Assembly: GCA_947591155.1 (NCBI GenBank)
Contig: CANQDA010000004.1
Span: forward strand, 81,147-145,146
Source of the DNA: an uncultured Lachnospiraceae bacterium
Lineage (GTDB): Bacteria > Bacillota > Clostridia > Lachnospirales > Lachnospiraceae
DNA length: 64,000 nucleotides
Direction of reading: 5' to 3'
Shown in pieces: positions 25,384 to 33,514 of the stretch. Numbering within the stretch: position 1 is the stretch's first letter; each line of letters starts with the position of its first letter. The notes beneath the pieces were generated by a model that ran no database searches, was not told the DNA's origin, and saw nothing but the letters and a program-made list of their open reading frames with translations. The position numbers and the translations under genes are program-made.

Positions 25384-28032
25384 ATGAGCAAAGAACTTGC
25401 CAAGACCTACGACCCGAAGGGGATCGAGGACAGACTGTACCAGAAATGGCTCGACAGGAAGTATTTCCACGCGGAGCCGAATCCGAACAAAAAGCCGTTT
25501 ACGATCGTGATCCCGCCGCCAAATGTGACGGGGCAGCTCCACATGGGACACGCGCTCGACGAGACGATGCAGGATATTCTGATCCGTTTTAAGCGAATGC
25601 AGGGCTATGAGACGCTCTGGCAGCCGGGCACGGACCATGCCGCGATCGCGACCGAGGTCAAGGTCATCGAGAAGCTGAAGGAGCAGGGCATTGACAAGGA
25701 CGAGATCGGCCGCGAGGAATTCCTGAAGCACGCCTGGGCGTGGAAGGAGGAGTACGGCGGAAAGATCATCAACCAGCTCAAGAAACTCGGCGCGTCCGCA
25801 GACTGGGACAGGGAACGCTTCACGATGGACGAAGGCTGCTCGAAGGCGGTCGAGGAGGTTTTTATCCGCCTGTATGAAAAAGGCTATATCTATAAGGGTT
25901 CGCGCATCATCAACTGGTGCCCGGTCTGCCAGACGTCGATCTCCGACGCCGAGGTGGAGCACGAGGATCAGGATGGCTTCTTCTGGCATATCAATTACCC
26001 GGTGGTCGGCGAGGAAGGGCAGTTCGTCGAGATTGCGACGACGCGTCCGGAGACGCTGCTCGGCGATACGGCGGTGGCTGTGAACCCGGAGGACGAGCGC
26101 TATCAGCATCTGGTCGGAAAGATGCTCGAGCTGCCGCTCACGGGGCGCACGATCCCGGTAATCGCGGACGAGTACGTGGACCGTGAGTTCGGGACCGGTT
26201 GCGTGAAGATTACGCCTGCGCACGATCCGAACGACTTCGAGGTAGGCAAGCGCCACGACCTGGCGGAGATCAACATCCTGAACGACGACGCGACGATCAA
26301 CGAGCTTGGCGGCAAGTACGCGGGCATGGATCGCTACGAGGCGCGCAAGGCGATCGTGAAGGATCTCGAGGAACTCGGACTGCTCGTGAAGGTGGTTCCG
26401 CACAGCCACAGCGTCGGCACGCACGACCGCTGCAAGACGACGGTGGAGCCGATGATCAAGCCGCAGTGGTTCGTGAAGATGGACGAGCTGGCGAAGCCGG
26501 CGATCGAGGCGTTGAAGAACGGTTCGCTGCAGTTTGTGCCGGATCGTTTTGACAAGATCTATCTGCACTGGCTCGAGAACATCCGCGACTGGTGCATCTC
26601 CAGGCAGCTCTGGTGGGGACACCGGATTCCGGCGTACTACTGCGACGAGTGCGGCGAGGTGGTCGTGGCGAAGGAGATGCCGAAGGTCTGCCCGAAGTGC
26701 GGCTGTATGCATCTGACGCAGGATGAGGACACGCTGGACACTTGGTTCTCTTCGGCACTCTGGCCGTTCTCGACGCTTGGCTGGCCGGAGAAGACGCCGG
26801 AGCTCGAGTATTTCTATCCGACCGACGTGCTCGTGACGGGCTACGATATCATTTTCTTCTGGGTCATTCGCATGGTGTTTTCCGCGCTGGAGCAGACCGG
26901 CGAGGTGCCGTTCCACCATGTGCTGATCCACGGCCTCGTGCGCGACTCTCAGGGGCGCAAGATGAGCAAATCGCTCGGCAACGGCATCGACCCGCTGGAG
27001 ATCATCGAGCAGTACGGCGCGGACGCGTTGCGCCTGACGCTGATCACGGGCAACGCGCCGGGCAACGACATGCGTTTCTACATGGAGCGCGTGGAGTCGT
27101 CCCGCAACTTTGCGAACAAGGTCTGGAACGCATCGCGTTTTATCATGATGAATCTTGAAAAGGCCGAGGTGCCGGAGACGATCGATTTGAACGATCTGAC
27201 CGGAGCGGACAAGTGGATTCTCTCGAAGGTGAACACGCTGGCGAAGGTCGTGACCGAGAACATGGAGAAGTATGAACTCGGCATCGCGGTCCAGAAGGTA
27301 TATGACTTTATCTGGGAGGAATTCTGCGACTGGTACATCGAGATGGTGAAGCCGCGTCTTTATAACGACGAGGACACGACGAAGGCGGCCGCGCTCTGGA
27401 CGCTGCGCACGGTGCTCGCGAACGCGCTGAAGCTGCTGCATCCGTACATGCCGTTTGTGACCGAGGAAATCTACTGTACGCTGCTGCCGCAGGAGGAGTC
27501 GATTATGATCTCCGCGTGGCCGGAATATAAGGAAGAGTGGGCGTTCGCCGCAGAGGAGAAGGCGGTCGAGACGATCAAGGAGGCCGTGCGCGGTATCCGC
27601 AACGTCCGCACGGGCATGAACGTGCCGCCGAGCAGAAAAGCGCAGGTGTTTGTGGTGTCTGAGAACCCGGAGATCTGTAGCATTTTTGAAAACGGCAAGG
27701 TCTTCTTCGCGACGCTCGGCTATGCAAGCGAGGTGCACGTGCAGGCGGACAAGACCGGCATCAGTGACGACGCGGTCTCGGCGGTGATCCCGGAGGCGGT
27801 GGTCTACCTGCCGCTCGCGGAGCTTGTCGATCTCGACAAGGAGCTGGAGCGTCTGCAGAAGGAAGAGGAGCGTCTTACAAAGGAGCTTGCCCGTGTCAAC
27901 GGCATGCTGAACAACGAGCGTTTTATCAGCAAGGCGCCGCAGGCGAAGATCGACGAGGAGAAAGCGAAACTCGAGAAGTACACGCAGATGATGGAGCAGG
28001 TGAAACAGAGACTTGCGCAGTTCGGGCACTGA
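25384..28032 (+). CDS. valS: Valyl-tRNA synthetase
   Basis: An 882-residue class I synthetase that charges tRNA-Val with valine. It has HMGH (53-56) as the HIGH motif and KMSKS at 526-530. The editing domain lies between, with D-D-P... and H-S-V-G-T-H-D-R. Zinc-type cysteines (C-D-E-C and C-P-K-C) are visible near 415-440. The last 60 residues are the ValRS coiled-coil arm. Length is normal. GAGGAGG precedes the ATG, and expression is controlled by the T-box leader. Confidence 0.98.
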   Translation: MSKELAKTYDPKGIEDRLYQKWLDRKYFHAEPNPNKKPFTIVIPPPNVTGQLHMGHALDETMQDILIRFKRMQGYETLWQPGTDHAAIATEVKVIEKLKEQGIDKDEIGREEFLKHAWAWKEEYGGKIINQLKKLGASADWDRERFTMDEGCSKAVEEVFIRLYEKGYIYKGSRIINWCPVCQTSISDAEVEHEDQDGFFWHINYPVVGEEGQFVEIATTRPETLLGDTAVAVNPEDERYQHLVGKMLELPLTGRTIPVIADEYVDREFGTGCVKITPAHDPNDFEVGKRHDLAEINILNDDATINELGGKYAGMDRYEARKAIVKDLEELGLLVKVVPHSHSVGTHDRCKTTVEPMIKPQWFVKMDELAKPAIEALKNGSLQFVPDRFDKIYLHWLENIRDWCISRQLWWGHRIPAYYCDECGEVVVAKEMPKVCPKCGCMHLTQDEDTLDTWFSSALWPFSTLGWPEKTPELEYFYPTDVLVTGYDIIFFWVIRMVFSALEQTGEVPFHHVLIHGLVRDSQGRKMSKSLGNGIDPLEIIEQYGADALRLTLITGNAPGNDMRFYMERVESSRNFANKVWNASRFIMMNLEKAEVPETIDLNDLTGADKWILSKVNTLAKVVTENMEKYELGIAVQKVYDFIWEEFCDWYIEMVKPRLYNDEDTTKAAALWTLRTVLANALKLLHPYMPFVTEEIYCTLLPQEESIMISAWPEYKEEWAFAAEEKAVETIKEAVRGIRNVRTGMNVPPSRKAQVFVVSENPEICSIFENGKVFFATLGYASEVHVQADKTGISDDAVSAVIPEAVVYLPLAELVDLDKELERLQKEEERLTKELARVNGMLNNERFISKAPQAKIDEEKAKLEKYTQMMEQVKQRLAQFGH

Positions 28033-28099
28033 ATCCAAAGATGAGAGCAGAAGTAAATGAGTTATTTAAATCCTGAGCCAGGAGTTGGAGGAAAGATAA

Positions 28100-28579
28100 A
28101 TGCAGATCAGAGAATATCAGAAAAGTGATTTGCCTGAGATGATTCAGATCTGGAATGAGGTGGTGGACGAGGGGAGCGCGTTCCCACAGGAGGAACTGCT
28201 GAACGAGGATACGGGAGCCGCGTTCTTTGCCTCACAGAGCTACTGCGGAATCGCAGAGGAAGACGGCTCCATAGTCGGTTTATATATCCTGCATCCGAAC
28301 AATGTAGGACGCTGCGGACATATCTGCAACGCGAGCTATGCGGTGCGTGCGACATGCAGAGGGCGGCATATTGGAGAAGGTCTGGTGAAGGACTGCCTGG
28401 AAAACGCGAAGCGTCTGGGCTTCGGCGTGCTCCAGTTCAACGCGGTTGTCGAGAGCAATGTTCACGCGAGGCATCTGTACGAGCGTCTGAGCTTTGTGCA
28501 GCTCGGAACGATACCCGGCGGTTTCCGCATGAAGGATGGGCATTACGAGAATATTTGTCCCTATTATCACACGCTATAA
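28100..28579 (+). CDS. GNAT-family N-acetyltransferase
   Basis: A 159-residue protein with the acetyl-CoA loop R-G-R-H-I-G-E-G (about 95-102) and a V-x-x-x-N-x-x-A-R-H-L-Y-E-R-L block, both typical of GNAT enzymes. The substrate cannot be inferred. It follows valS by 67 bases with GGAGG before the ATG, and it may be read from the same transcript. Confidence 0.9.
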   Translation: MQIREYQKSDLPEMIQIWNEVVDEGSAFPQEELLNEDTGAAFFASQSYCGIAEEDGSIVGLYILHPNNVGRCGHICNASYAVRATCRGRHIGEGLVKDCLENAKRLGFGVLQFNAVVESNVHARHLYERLSFVQLGTIPGGFRMKDGHYENICPYYHTL

Positions 28580-28595
28580 TGTTCATAAAAGTTCC

Positions 28596-28623
28596 TTGAC
28601 TTTGCGGGTATTTCAGGTATGAT
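28596..28623 (+). promoter_or_regulatory. Promoter of the DUF362 gene
   Basis: TTGACT (28596-28601) and TATGAT (28618-28623) with a 16-base spacer lie about 40 bases before the start. Confidence 0.6.
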
Positions 28624-28660
28624 TAGTTTTATACAAATAAAATCGGCGGGAGGTAAGAAA

Positions 28661-29782
28661 ATGAGCAAGTCTACGGTTTATTTTACGGATTTTCGCTGTT
28701 CGCTCGGAAGCGGACAGCTCGAAAAGCTGAAGAAACTCTGCATCGCGGCGGGGATCAAAGACATCAATATGGACGGCAAGTTTGTCGCGATCAAGATGCA
28801 CTTCGGCGAGCTTGGGAATTTGGCGTTCCTGCGCCCGAACTACGCGAAGGTGGTGGCGGATCTGTGCAAGGAACAGGGCGGAATCCCTTTCCTGACGGAC
28901 TGCAACACGCTGTATCCGGGCAGCCGCAAGAACGCGCTGGAGCATCTGGACTGCGCGAACCTGAACGGATTCAACACGGTGACGACCGGGTGCCAGATCA
29001 TCATCGCGGACGGTCTGCGCGGCACCGACGACGTGGAAGTGCCTGTGGTGAACGGCGAATACATCAAGGCGGCGAAGATCGGCCGCGCGATCATGGACGC
29101 GGACGTGTTCATCAGCCTGACCCATTTCAAGGGGCATGAAGCGACCGGCTTTGGCGGCGCGATCAAGAACATCGGCATGGGCTGCGGAAGCCGCGCCGGG
29201 AAGATGGAGCAGCACAAGAGCGGGAAACCGGCGATCGACGAGGAGCTCTGCCGGGGCTGCCGCCGCTGTGCGAAAGAGTGCGGGAGCGACGCGATCTCCT
29301 ACCCGGAAAAGAAGGCCGTGATCGATTACGACAAGTGCAAGGGCTGCGGCCGCTGCATCGGCGCATGTGCGTTTGACGCGGTCTACAATCCGAACGACAG
29401 TGCGAACGAACTGCTTGACCGAAAGATGGCGGAGTACGCGCAGGCAGTCTGCCACGGGCGTCCCTGCTTCCATATTTCCCTGGTACAGGATATCAGTCCG
29501 AACTGCGACTGCCACGAGGAGAACGACGCGCCGATCCTTCCGGACATCGGAATGTTTGCGAGCTTCGATCCGGTGGCGCTCGATCAGGCCTGCGCGGACG
29601 CCTGCCTGAACGCGCAGCCGCTGCCGAACAGCCAGCTCGGCGACAATCTGTCTTCCGAGGGCTGGGCGTGCCATCACGACCACTTTAAAGACTCGAATCC
29701 GAACATCGAGTGGAAGGCCACGCTGGAGCAGGCGGAGAAGGTCGGACTCGGGACGAGGCAGTACGAGCTGAAGAAGATCTGA
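28661..29782 (+). CDS. DUF362 protein with two [4Fe-4S] ferredoxin clusters
   Basis: A 373-residue protein. The DUF362 region (about 1-190) is followed by two CxxCxxCxxxC clusters at Cys197/200/203/207 and Cys226/229/232/236, then a return to DUF362-like sequence. Such proteins are probably redox carriers in anaerobes; no partner enzyme is encoded next to it. GGGAGG precedes the ATG at 28661, and a longer in-frame opening has no ribosome site. An 11-base tandem duplication covers the stop codon. Confidence 0.92.
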   Translation: MSKSTVYFTDFRCSLGSGQLEKLKKLCIAAGIKDINMDGKFVAIKMHFGELGNLAFLRPNYAKVVADLCKEQGGIPFLTDCNTLYPGSRKNALEHLDCANLNGFNTVTTGCQIIIADGLRGTDDVEVPVVNGEYIKAAKIGRAIMDADVFISLTHFKGHEATGFGGAIKNIGMGCGSRAGKMEQHKSGKPAIDEELCRGCRRCAKECGSDAISYPEKKAVIDYDKCKGCGRCIGACAFDAVYNPNDSANELLDRKMAEYAQAVCHGRPCFHISLVQDISPNCDCHEENDAPILPDIGMFASFDPVALDQACADACLNAQPLPNSQLGDNLSSEGWACHHDHFKDSNPNIEWKATLEQAEKVGLGTRQYELKKI

Positions 29783-29795
29783 ATAAGATCTGAAT
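29774..29795. repeat. 11-base tandem duplication over a stop codon
   Basis: AAGATCTGAAT occurs twice in a row (29774-29784 and 29785-29795). The first copy carries the DUF362 stop codon. Confidence 0.85.
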
Positions 29796-29877
29796 AAAAG
29801 GACAGATAATATAGAATACAGAATCGCTTTGCTGCCCGGCATTATCGGAGCGTGGCGCGGACATGGGGAGAGCGGAC

Positions 29878-31104
29878 ATGGGCGTTTTTGATGAGATGCT
29901 GGACATGGAGGTCCGGGAGAGATTTCTTGCATATAAGGATGAATCCATTTCCTGCAAGCCGGAAGAAGTGGACGCCCTGAGAAGCTACTTTCTGAGCGAT
30001 CAATGCACAGCCGATATCCTGCGTCTGAAAGCGGGGGATTACTATTTTGATCCTCCCATGCAGTTCGCCCGGCGCAAGAGCCACAGCGGCAAAAAGCGGC
30101 TGGTGTACAGCCTGAAGAAAGAAAATCTGATGCTGACGCAGCTGATGACCTTTGCCCTTCGGAAATATGACTCCGTCTTTTCCAAAAATCTCTACTCGTT
30201 CCGGAGTGGCCGCCGTGTGGCGGATCTGATCATGCGGCTGAAGTCTGTGCCGGGACTGAGAAGCAAGTATATCCTGAAGACGGATGTGCGCAGTTACGGC
30301 GACAGTATAGACGGCGCGCTGCTTCTGGGGCAGCTGGAAGCGCTGTTCGCAGACGATTCGGAGATCATGGCGTTTTTCCGCTGGCTCCTTAACTGGCGTA
30401 CCTACCGACATCCGTCTGGGGGTATTTTTCATGATGGCCCTGCGGTCATGTCCGGCGTGCCGCTTACCAGCTTTTTTGAAAACCTCTATCTCTCGGAGAT
30501 GGATTGGTATTTTCAGGAGAAGCATGTTCTGTACGGCCGCTACGCGGACGACATCGTGCTCTACGCGAACACAGAGGAGCAGGTCGAGGAATATAAGTGT
30601 TACATCATGGAGGTGATGTCCCGCAAAAAGCTTTCGCTCCATGAGGAAAAGAGCATGATCCTGCCTCCCGGCTCTACCGTGGAGGTGCTTGGCATGAAGC
30701 TGACTGGGCGCGCCGTGGACATCGCGGACAGCTCGGTGGATAAGATCAGGTGGAAGCTGCGTCTTCGCGCCGATCGGATCATGCGCCGCAAGAAGCGGGG
30801 TGAGCTCGACGACGAGGAGGCGATGCGTCGGATGATCTTTTACGCCAGACGATTGTTTTTCGGGGGCGTCGCCAACCGGCACGAGCTGAACTGGTGCCGC
30901 TGGGTTCTGCCGCTGCTGTCGAAGACGGACGGGCTGAGGAAGATCGACGCCGCGGTCCAGTTCAACATCCGCTACGTGGGCAGCGGAAAAAAATCGGACG
31001 CCCGTTATCGCGTCCGTTTCGAGAAAATGCATGAGTTGGGGTATCGAAGCCTCGTTAACGTGTACTACCGCCGGTTTGAGACGGACTGGAGCACGTTGTT
31101 CTGA
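29878..31104 (+). CDS. Stand-alone reverse transcriptase of unassigned class
   Basis: A 408-residue RNA-directed DNA polymerase. The fingers-palm region has K-T-D-V-R-S-Y (Asp136), and the catalytic box is YADD at 222-225 within G-R-Y-A-D-D-I-V-L-Y-A. Motif 4 reads S-G-V-P-L-T-S-F-F-E-N-L-Y-L, lacking the Q-G-x-x-x-S-P of group II introns and the G-N-x-x-S-Q of diversity-generating RTs. No maturase X or endonuclease domain, NAxxH retron motif or intron domain V was seen. The ATG at 29878 has GGGGAG seven bases before it; 29863 is an alternative. A structured element between 12-base inverted repeats follows 13 bases after the stop. An unknown-group, possibly defensive RT is likely. Confidence 0.88.
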   Translation: MGVFDEMLDMEVRERFLAYKDESISCKPEEVDALRSYFLSDQCTADILRLKAGDYYFDPPMQFARRKSHSGKKRLVYSLKKENLMLTQLMTFALRKYDSVFSKNLYSFRSGRRVADLIMRLKSVPGLRSKYILKTDVRSYGDSIDGALLLGQLEALFADDSEIMAFFRWLLNWRTYRHPSGGIFHDGPAVMSGVPLTSFFENLYLSEMDWYFQEKHVLYGRYADDIVLYANTEEQVEEYKCYIMEVMSRKKLSLHEEKSMILPPGSTVEVLGMKLTGRAVDIADSSVDKIRWKLRLRADRIMRRKKRGELDDEEAMRRMIFYARRLFFGGVANRHELNWCRWVLPLLSKTDGLRKIDAAVQFNIRYVGSGKKSDARYRVRFEKMHELGYRSLVNVYYRRFETDWSTLF

Positions 31105-31117
31105 ATTTCCTATCAGG

Positions 31118-31247
31118 TAAAAAGGAGGGTGCGCACAGCGCGCCTGCAGAGGGCGGAATGGTCCGGCGCAAAAAGGTCTTGCAGGCGGCCGCCGGTCTGT
31201 GACGCCATGAAAAGTTCTCCAGAAATGAATGTCTTCCCTCCTTTTTA
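31118..31247 (+). ncRNA. Candidate structured RNA downstream of the reverse transcriptase
   Basis: TAAAAAGGAGGG (31118-31129) and CCCTCCTTTTTA (31236-31247) are perfect 12-base complements enclosing 106 GC-rich bases. Inside, CGCCTGCA (31141-31148) pairs with TGCAGGCG (31180-31187), and CCGGCG (31163-31168) pairs with CGCCGG (31190-31195). The last two pairings cross, so they form a pseudoknot or alternate. A strong terminator follows at once. The layout recalls the a1/a2 arms of retron RNAs, but its place after the RT is unusual, and this is a hypothesis. Confidence 0.4.
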
Positions 31248-31249
31248 TA

Positions 31250-31279
31250 ACACTCCGGATGCTCGGCATCCGGAGTGTT
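31250..31279. terminator. Strong intrinsic terminator between convergent genes
   Basis: ACACTCCGGATGC and GCATCCGGAGTGT form a perfect 13-base stem with a TCG loop followed by T-rich sequence. It ends the reverse transcriptase transcript. The A-rich 5' side is weak, so it serves the plus strand best. Confidence 0.9.
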
Positions 31280-31329
31280 TTTATGCGCAGACCCGCGTAA
31301 GGTAGTAAGCGCTTCGCGTATCGATGCAC

Positions 31330-33501
31330 TTATGTCTCCGCCTGGAGCTGCTTGCGCACGAGCTCGGCGAAGAGCCCGTTCTTCTCTATCAATTCTTCGT
31401 AAGTTCCCTGTTCCGCGATCACTCCGTCAGAGAGCATGATGATGCGGTCGCAGTCTTTGACCGTGGAGAGCCGGTGGGCGACCATGATGACCGTGGCCCG
31501 AAGTGCCGTGATCGCGTCCAGAACCTTCTTCTGCGTCACGTTGTCCAGCGCGGAGGTGGCCTCGTCCAGGACGAGCAGAGAAGGCTTTCCGGCAAAGGCC
31601 CGCGCCAGAAGGATGCACTGTTTTTGCCCTCCGGAAAAACCGCCGCCTCGGGATTCGGAGATCTCGGTGTCCATGCCAAGCGGCAGGGAGCGGATCAGCT
31701 CCTCGATCTGCGCCTTCCCGGCGGCGTCCCAGATTTCGTCTTCCGTGATGTCCGGCGCTCCGAACGCGATGTTCGCCTGAATGGAGCCGGGCATCACCTG
31801 GCTGAACTGGAACACAGAGCCGATGTGGCGGCGCAGGGAGCGCTTGTTGAGGGAGGGGAGCGGACGTCCGTCATAGTAAACACAGCCCGCGGACGGCGTC
31901 TCCATCCCCATGAGGATGCGAAGCAAAGTGCTCTTGCCGCAGCCGCTCTCCCCTACGATGGCAATCTTTTCTCCCTTCCGGATGGAAAGAGAGACGCCCT
32001 TCAGGCACTCCGTGCGGGCGCCCTCGTAGGCGAAATGAATGTTCTCCAGCTGCACGCGTCCGGACAGCTCTTTTACATATTCCTGGCTGCGCGTCTGCTC
32101 CGGTTCCGCCTCGAAGAGCGGTTTCAGATTGTTCAGCAGCGACTGCAGGGAGAAGAGGTTGTCGATCACGCTCATCAGCTCCGTGGCGGCTGTGACGATC
32201 AGCCCGTAGGAGGCGGTGAAGGCGATGTAGTCCGGCCGGGTGACGCCCGACGGGATCGCCACGGACAGGATCAGGACCGTGCCGAAGGATGAGATGAAAG
32301 CGATGAGCTGGCTTCGCAGCTTCACGACACCGGGCGGGTCAAGATTGTATACCAGTCTCCGCCGATAGAGCTCTGCCCACTTCGCGTAGACACGCTTGAC
32401 GGCGCCGGAAGTCTTCAGCTTCTGAATGCCGCGCACCGCCGCGTAGACAAAGCCGTTCTCCTCCATGGACAGCTCGTTGCTTGCCAGCGTATTTTTGGCG
32501 TAGACCGCGGACGCGAAGATACTGAGCGCGATCTGCGCGGCGAGGATCAACAGCGCCGGAATGTACAGGGACGGGGCAAAGCGCGCCATCTGAGGGATAT
32601 AGACCAGGGAGAAGACGGCCGTGACCGAGGTGTCCATGACCATGCCGGTGAGCTTTTCGGCGAGCGTACGGCTGTTCTGAATGCGTCTGGACAATTTTCC
32701 GGCGGACAGGTTTTTGAAATAGGCGTCCGGCAGGAACAGGATGCGCGATACGACGGCGGCCTGCACCTGGATGCTGACATTCCGCCGGACGGTGTTGAGC
32801 ATGAGCGTCTTGACGACGGTGAGCGCCGCGCGCAGCACGCCCACGGAGACAAACAGGACAGCCGCGGATGTGAGCTTCGGCCAGGCCGCGGACCCGAGAG
32901 GAACCAGCTGATTCAGCACCCGGCGGTTGAGTGAGGGAGCTACGAGTCCGAGCAGCGTGATGACGCCTATCGCCGCGGCGACGGGCACGTAGTCGGCGGG
33001 AGAGAGCAGGGCAAACAGAAGCCGGAAAAAGCGTGGCAGGGAAAGTCTGCCCTCCGGCAGCGGACGGTAGATCACGTAGGCGGTGGGATCAAGAACCGTA
33101 TTTTTCGTGATGCGGCCTTTTCTTCCGGTCGACGGGCACACATAGCGATAGCCGCCCACCGTCGGGAAGAGGGCCACCGCGGTCCCGTCCCCAAGAAACC
33201 CGAGCATGTGGACGGTCCTTCGTCTCCAGTCTGTTTCCCGCAGATCGCAGGGCTCGTACATGATGCACAGGGGATCGAGCACGCAGTCCATCAGCTCGCC
33301 GATGCTGTCGCAGTGGCGGACGGGCTCGGGCGTAACGCCGAAGCGATCCAGAATGCAGCGCAGCGCAGCTTCCGTCTGAACGATCCGGTCCGCGCCGGCA
33401 GAGGAAGGAATGTTGTCGCGCAGGGAGGTGTTCGCCTCCTCCATCAGACGCGTATCGATACGGTCGCGTTCCAGAATAAGATCGGTAAATATACTACTCA
33501 T
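31330..33501 (-). CDS. NHLM-type ABC exporter, ATP-binding/permease protein without peptidase
   Basis: A 723-residue protein. A 170-residue N-terminal region (about 1-150 without membrane segments) precedes a six-helix transmembrane domain and a C-terminal ATPase with Walker A GESGCGKST, signature FSGGQKQ and LVLDEATSALD. This architecture is that of the second exporter of NHLM (nitrile hydratase/Nif11 leader) peptide systems. GAGGTGG before the ATG at 33501 decides the start. It lies 13 bases after its partner gene. No precursor peptide, modifying enzyme or HlyD-type adaptor is seen nearby. Confidence 0.85.
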   Translation of the reverse strand: MSSIFTDLILERDRIDTRLMEEANTSLRDNIPSSAGADRIVQTEAALRCILDRFGVTPEPVRHCDSIGELMDCVLDPLCIMYEPCDLRETDWRRRTVHMLGFLGDGTAVALFPTVGGYRYVCPSTGRKGRITKNTVLDPTAYVIYRPLPEGRLSLPRFFRLLFALLSPADYVPVAAAIGVITLLGLVAPSLNRRVLNQLVPLGSAAWPKLTSAAVLFVSVGVLRAALTVVKTLMLNTVRRNVSIQVQAAVVSRILFLPDAYFKNLSAGKLSRRIQNSRTLAEKLTGMVMDTSVTAVFSLVYIPQMARFAPSLYIPALLILAAQIALSIFASAVYAKNTLASNELSMEENGFVYAAVRGIQKLKTSGAVKRVYAKWAELYRRRLVYNLDPPGVVKLRSQLIAFISSFGTVLILSVAIPSGVTRPDYIAFTASYGLIVTAATELMSVIDNLFSLQSLLNNLKPLFEAEPEQTRSQEYVKELSGRVQLENIHFAYEGARTECLKGVSLSIRKGEKIAIVGESGCGKSTLLRILMGMETPSAGCVYYDGRPLPSLNKRSLRRHIGSVFQFSQVMPGSIQANIAFGAPDITEDEIWDAAGKAQIEELIRSLPLGMDTEISESRGGGFSGGQKQCILLARAFAGKPSLLVLDEATSALDNVTQKKVLDAITALRATVIMVAHRLSTVKDCDRIIMLSDGVIAEQGTYEELIEKNGLFAELVRKQLQAET

Positions 33502-33514
33502 GAGATCACCACCT

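Noticed and set aside
25366..28038. An 890-codon frame antisense to valS
   Set aside because: It mirrors the valS coding strand, is Arg/Leu/His-rich and lacks any domain; a shadow caused by GC-biased third positions.
29878..31104. Diversity-generating retroelement
   Set aside because: Motif 4 lacks the DGR signature, and no template/variable repeat pair or Avd gene was seen near the RT.
29878..31247. Group II intron
   Set aside because: The RT has no maturase domain, and no domain V-like hairpin or intron boundaries were found.
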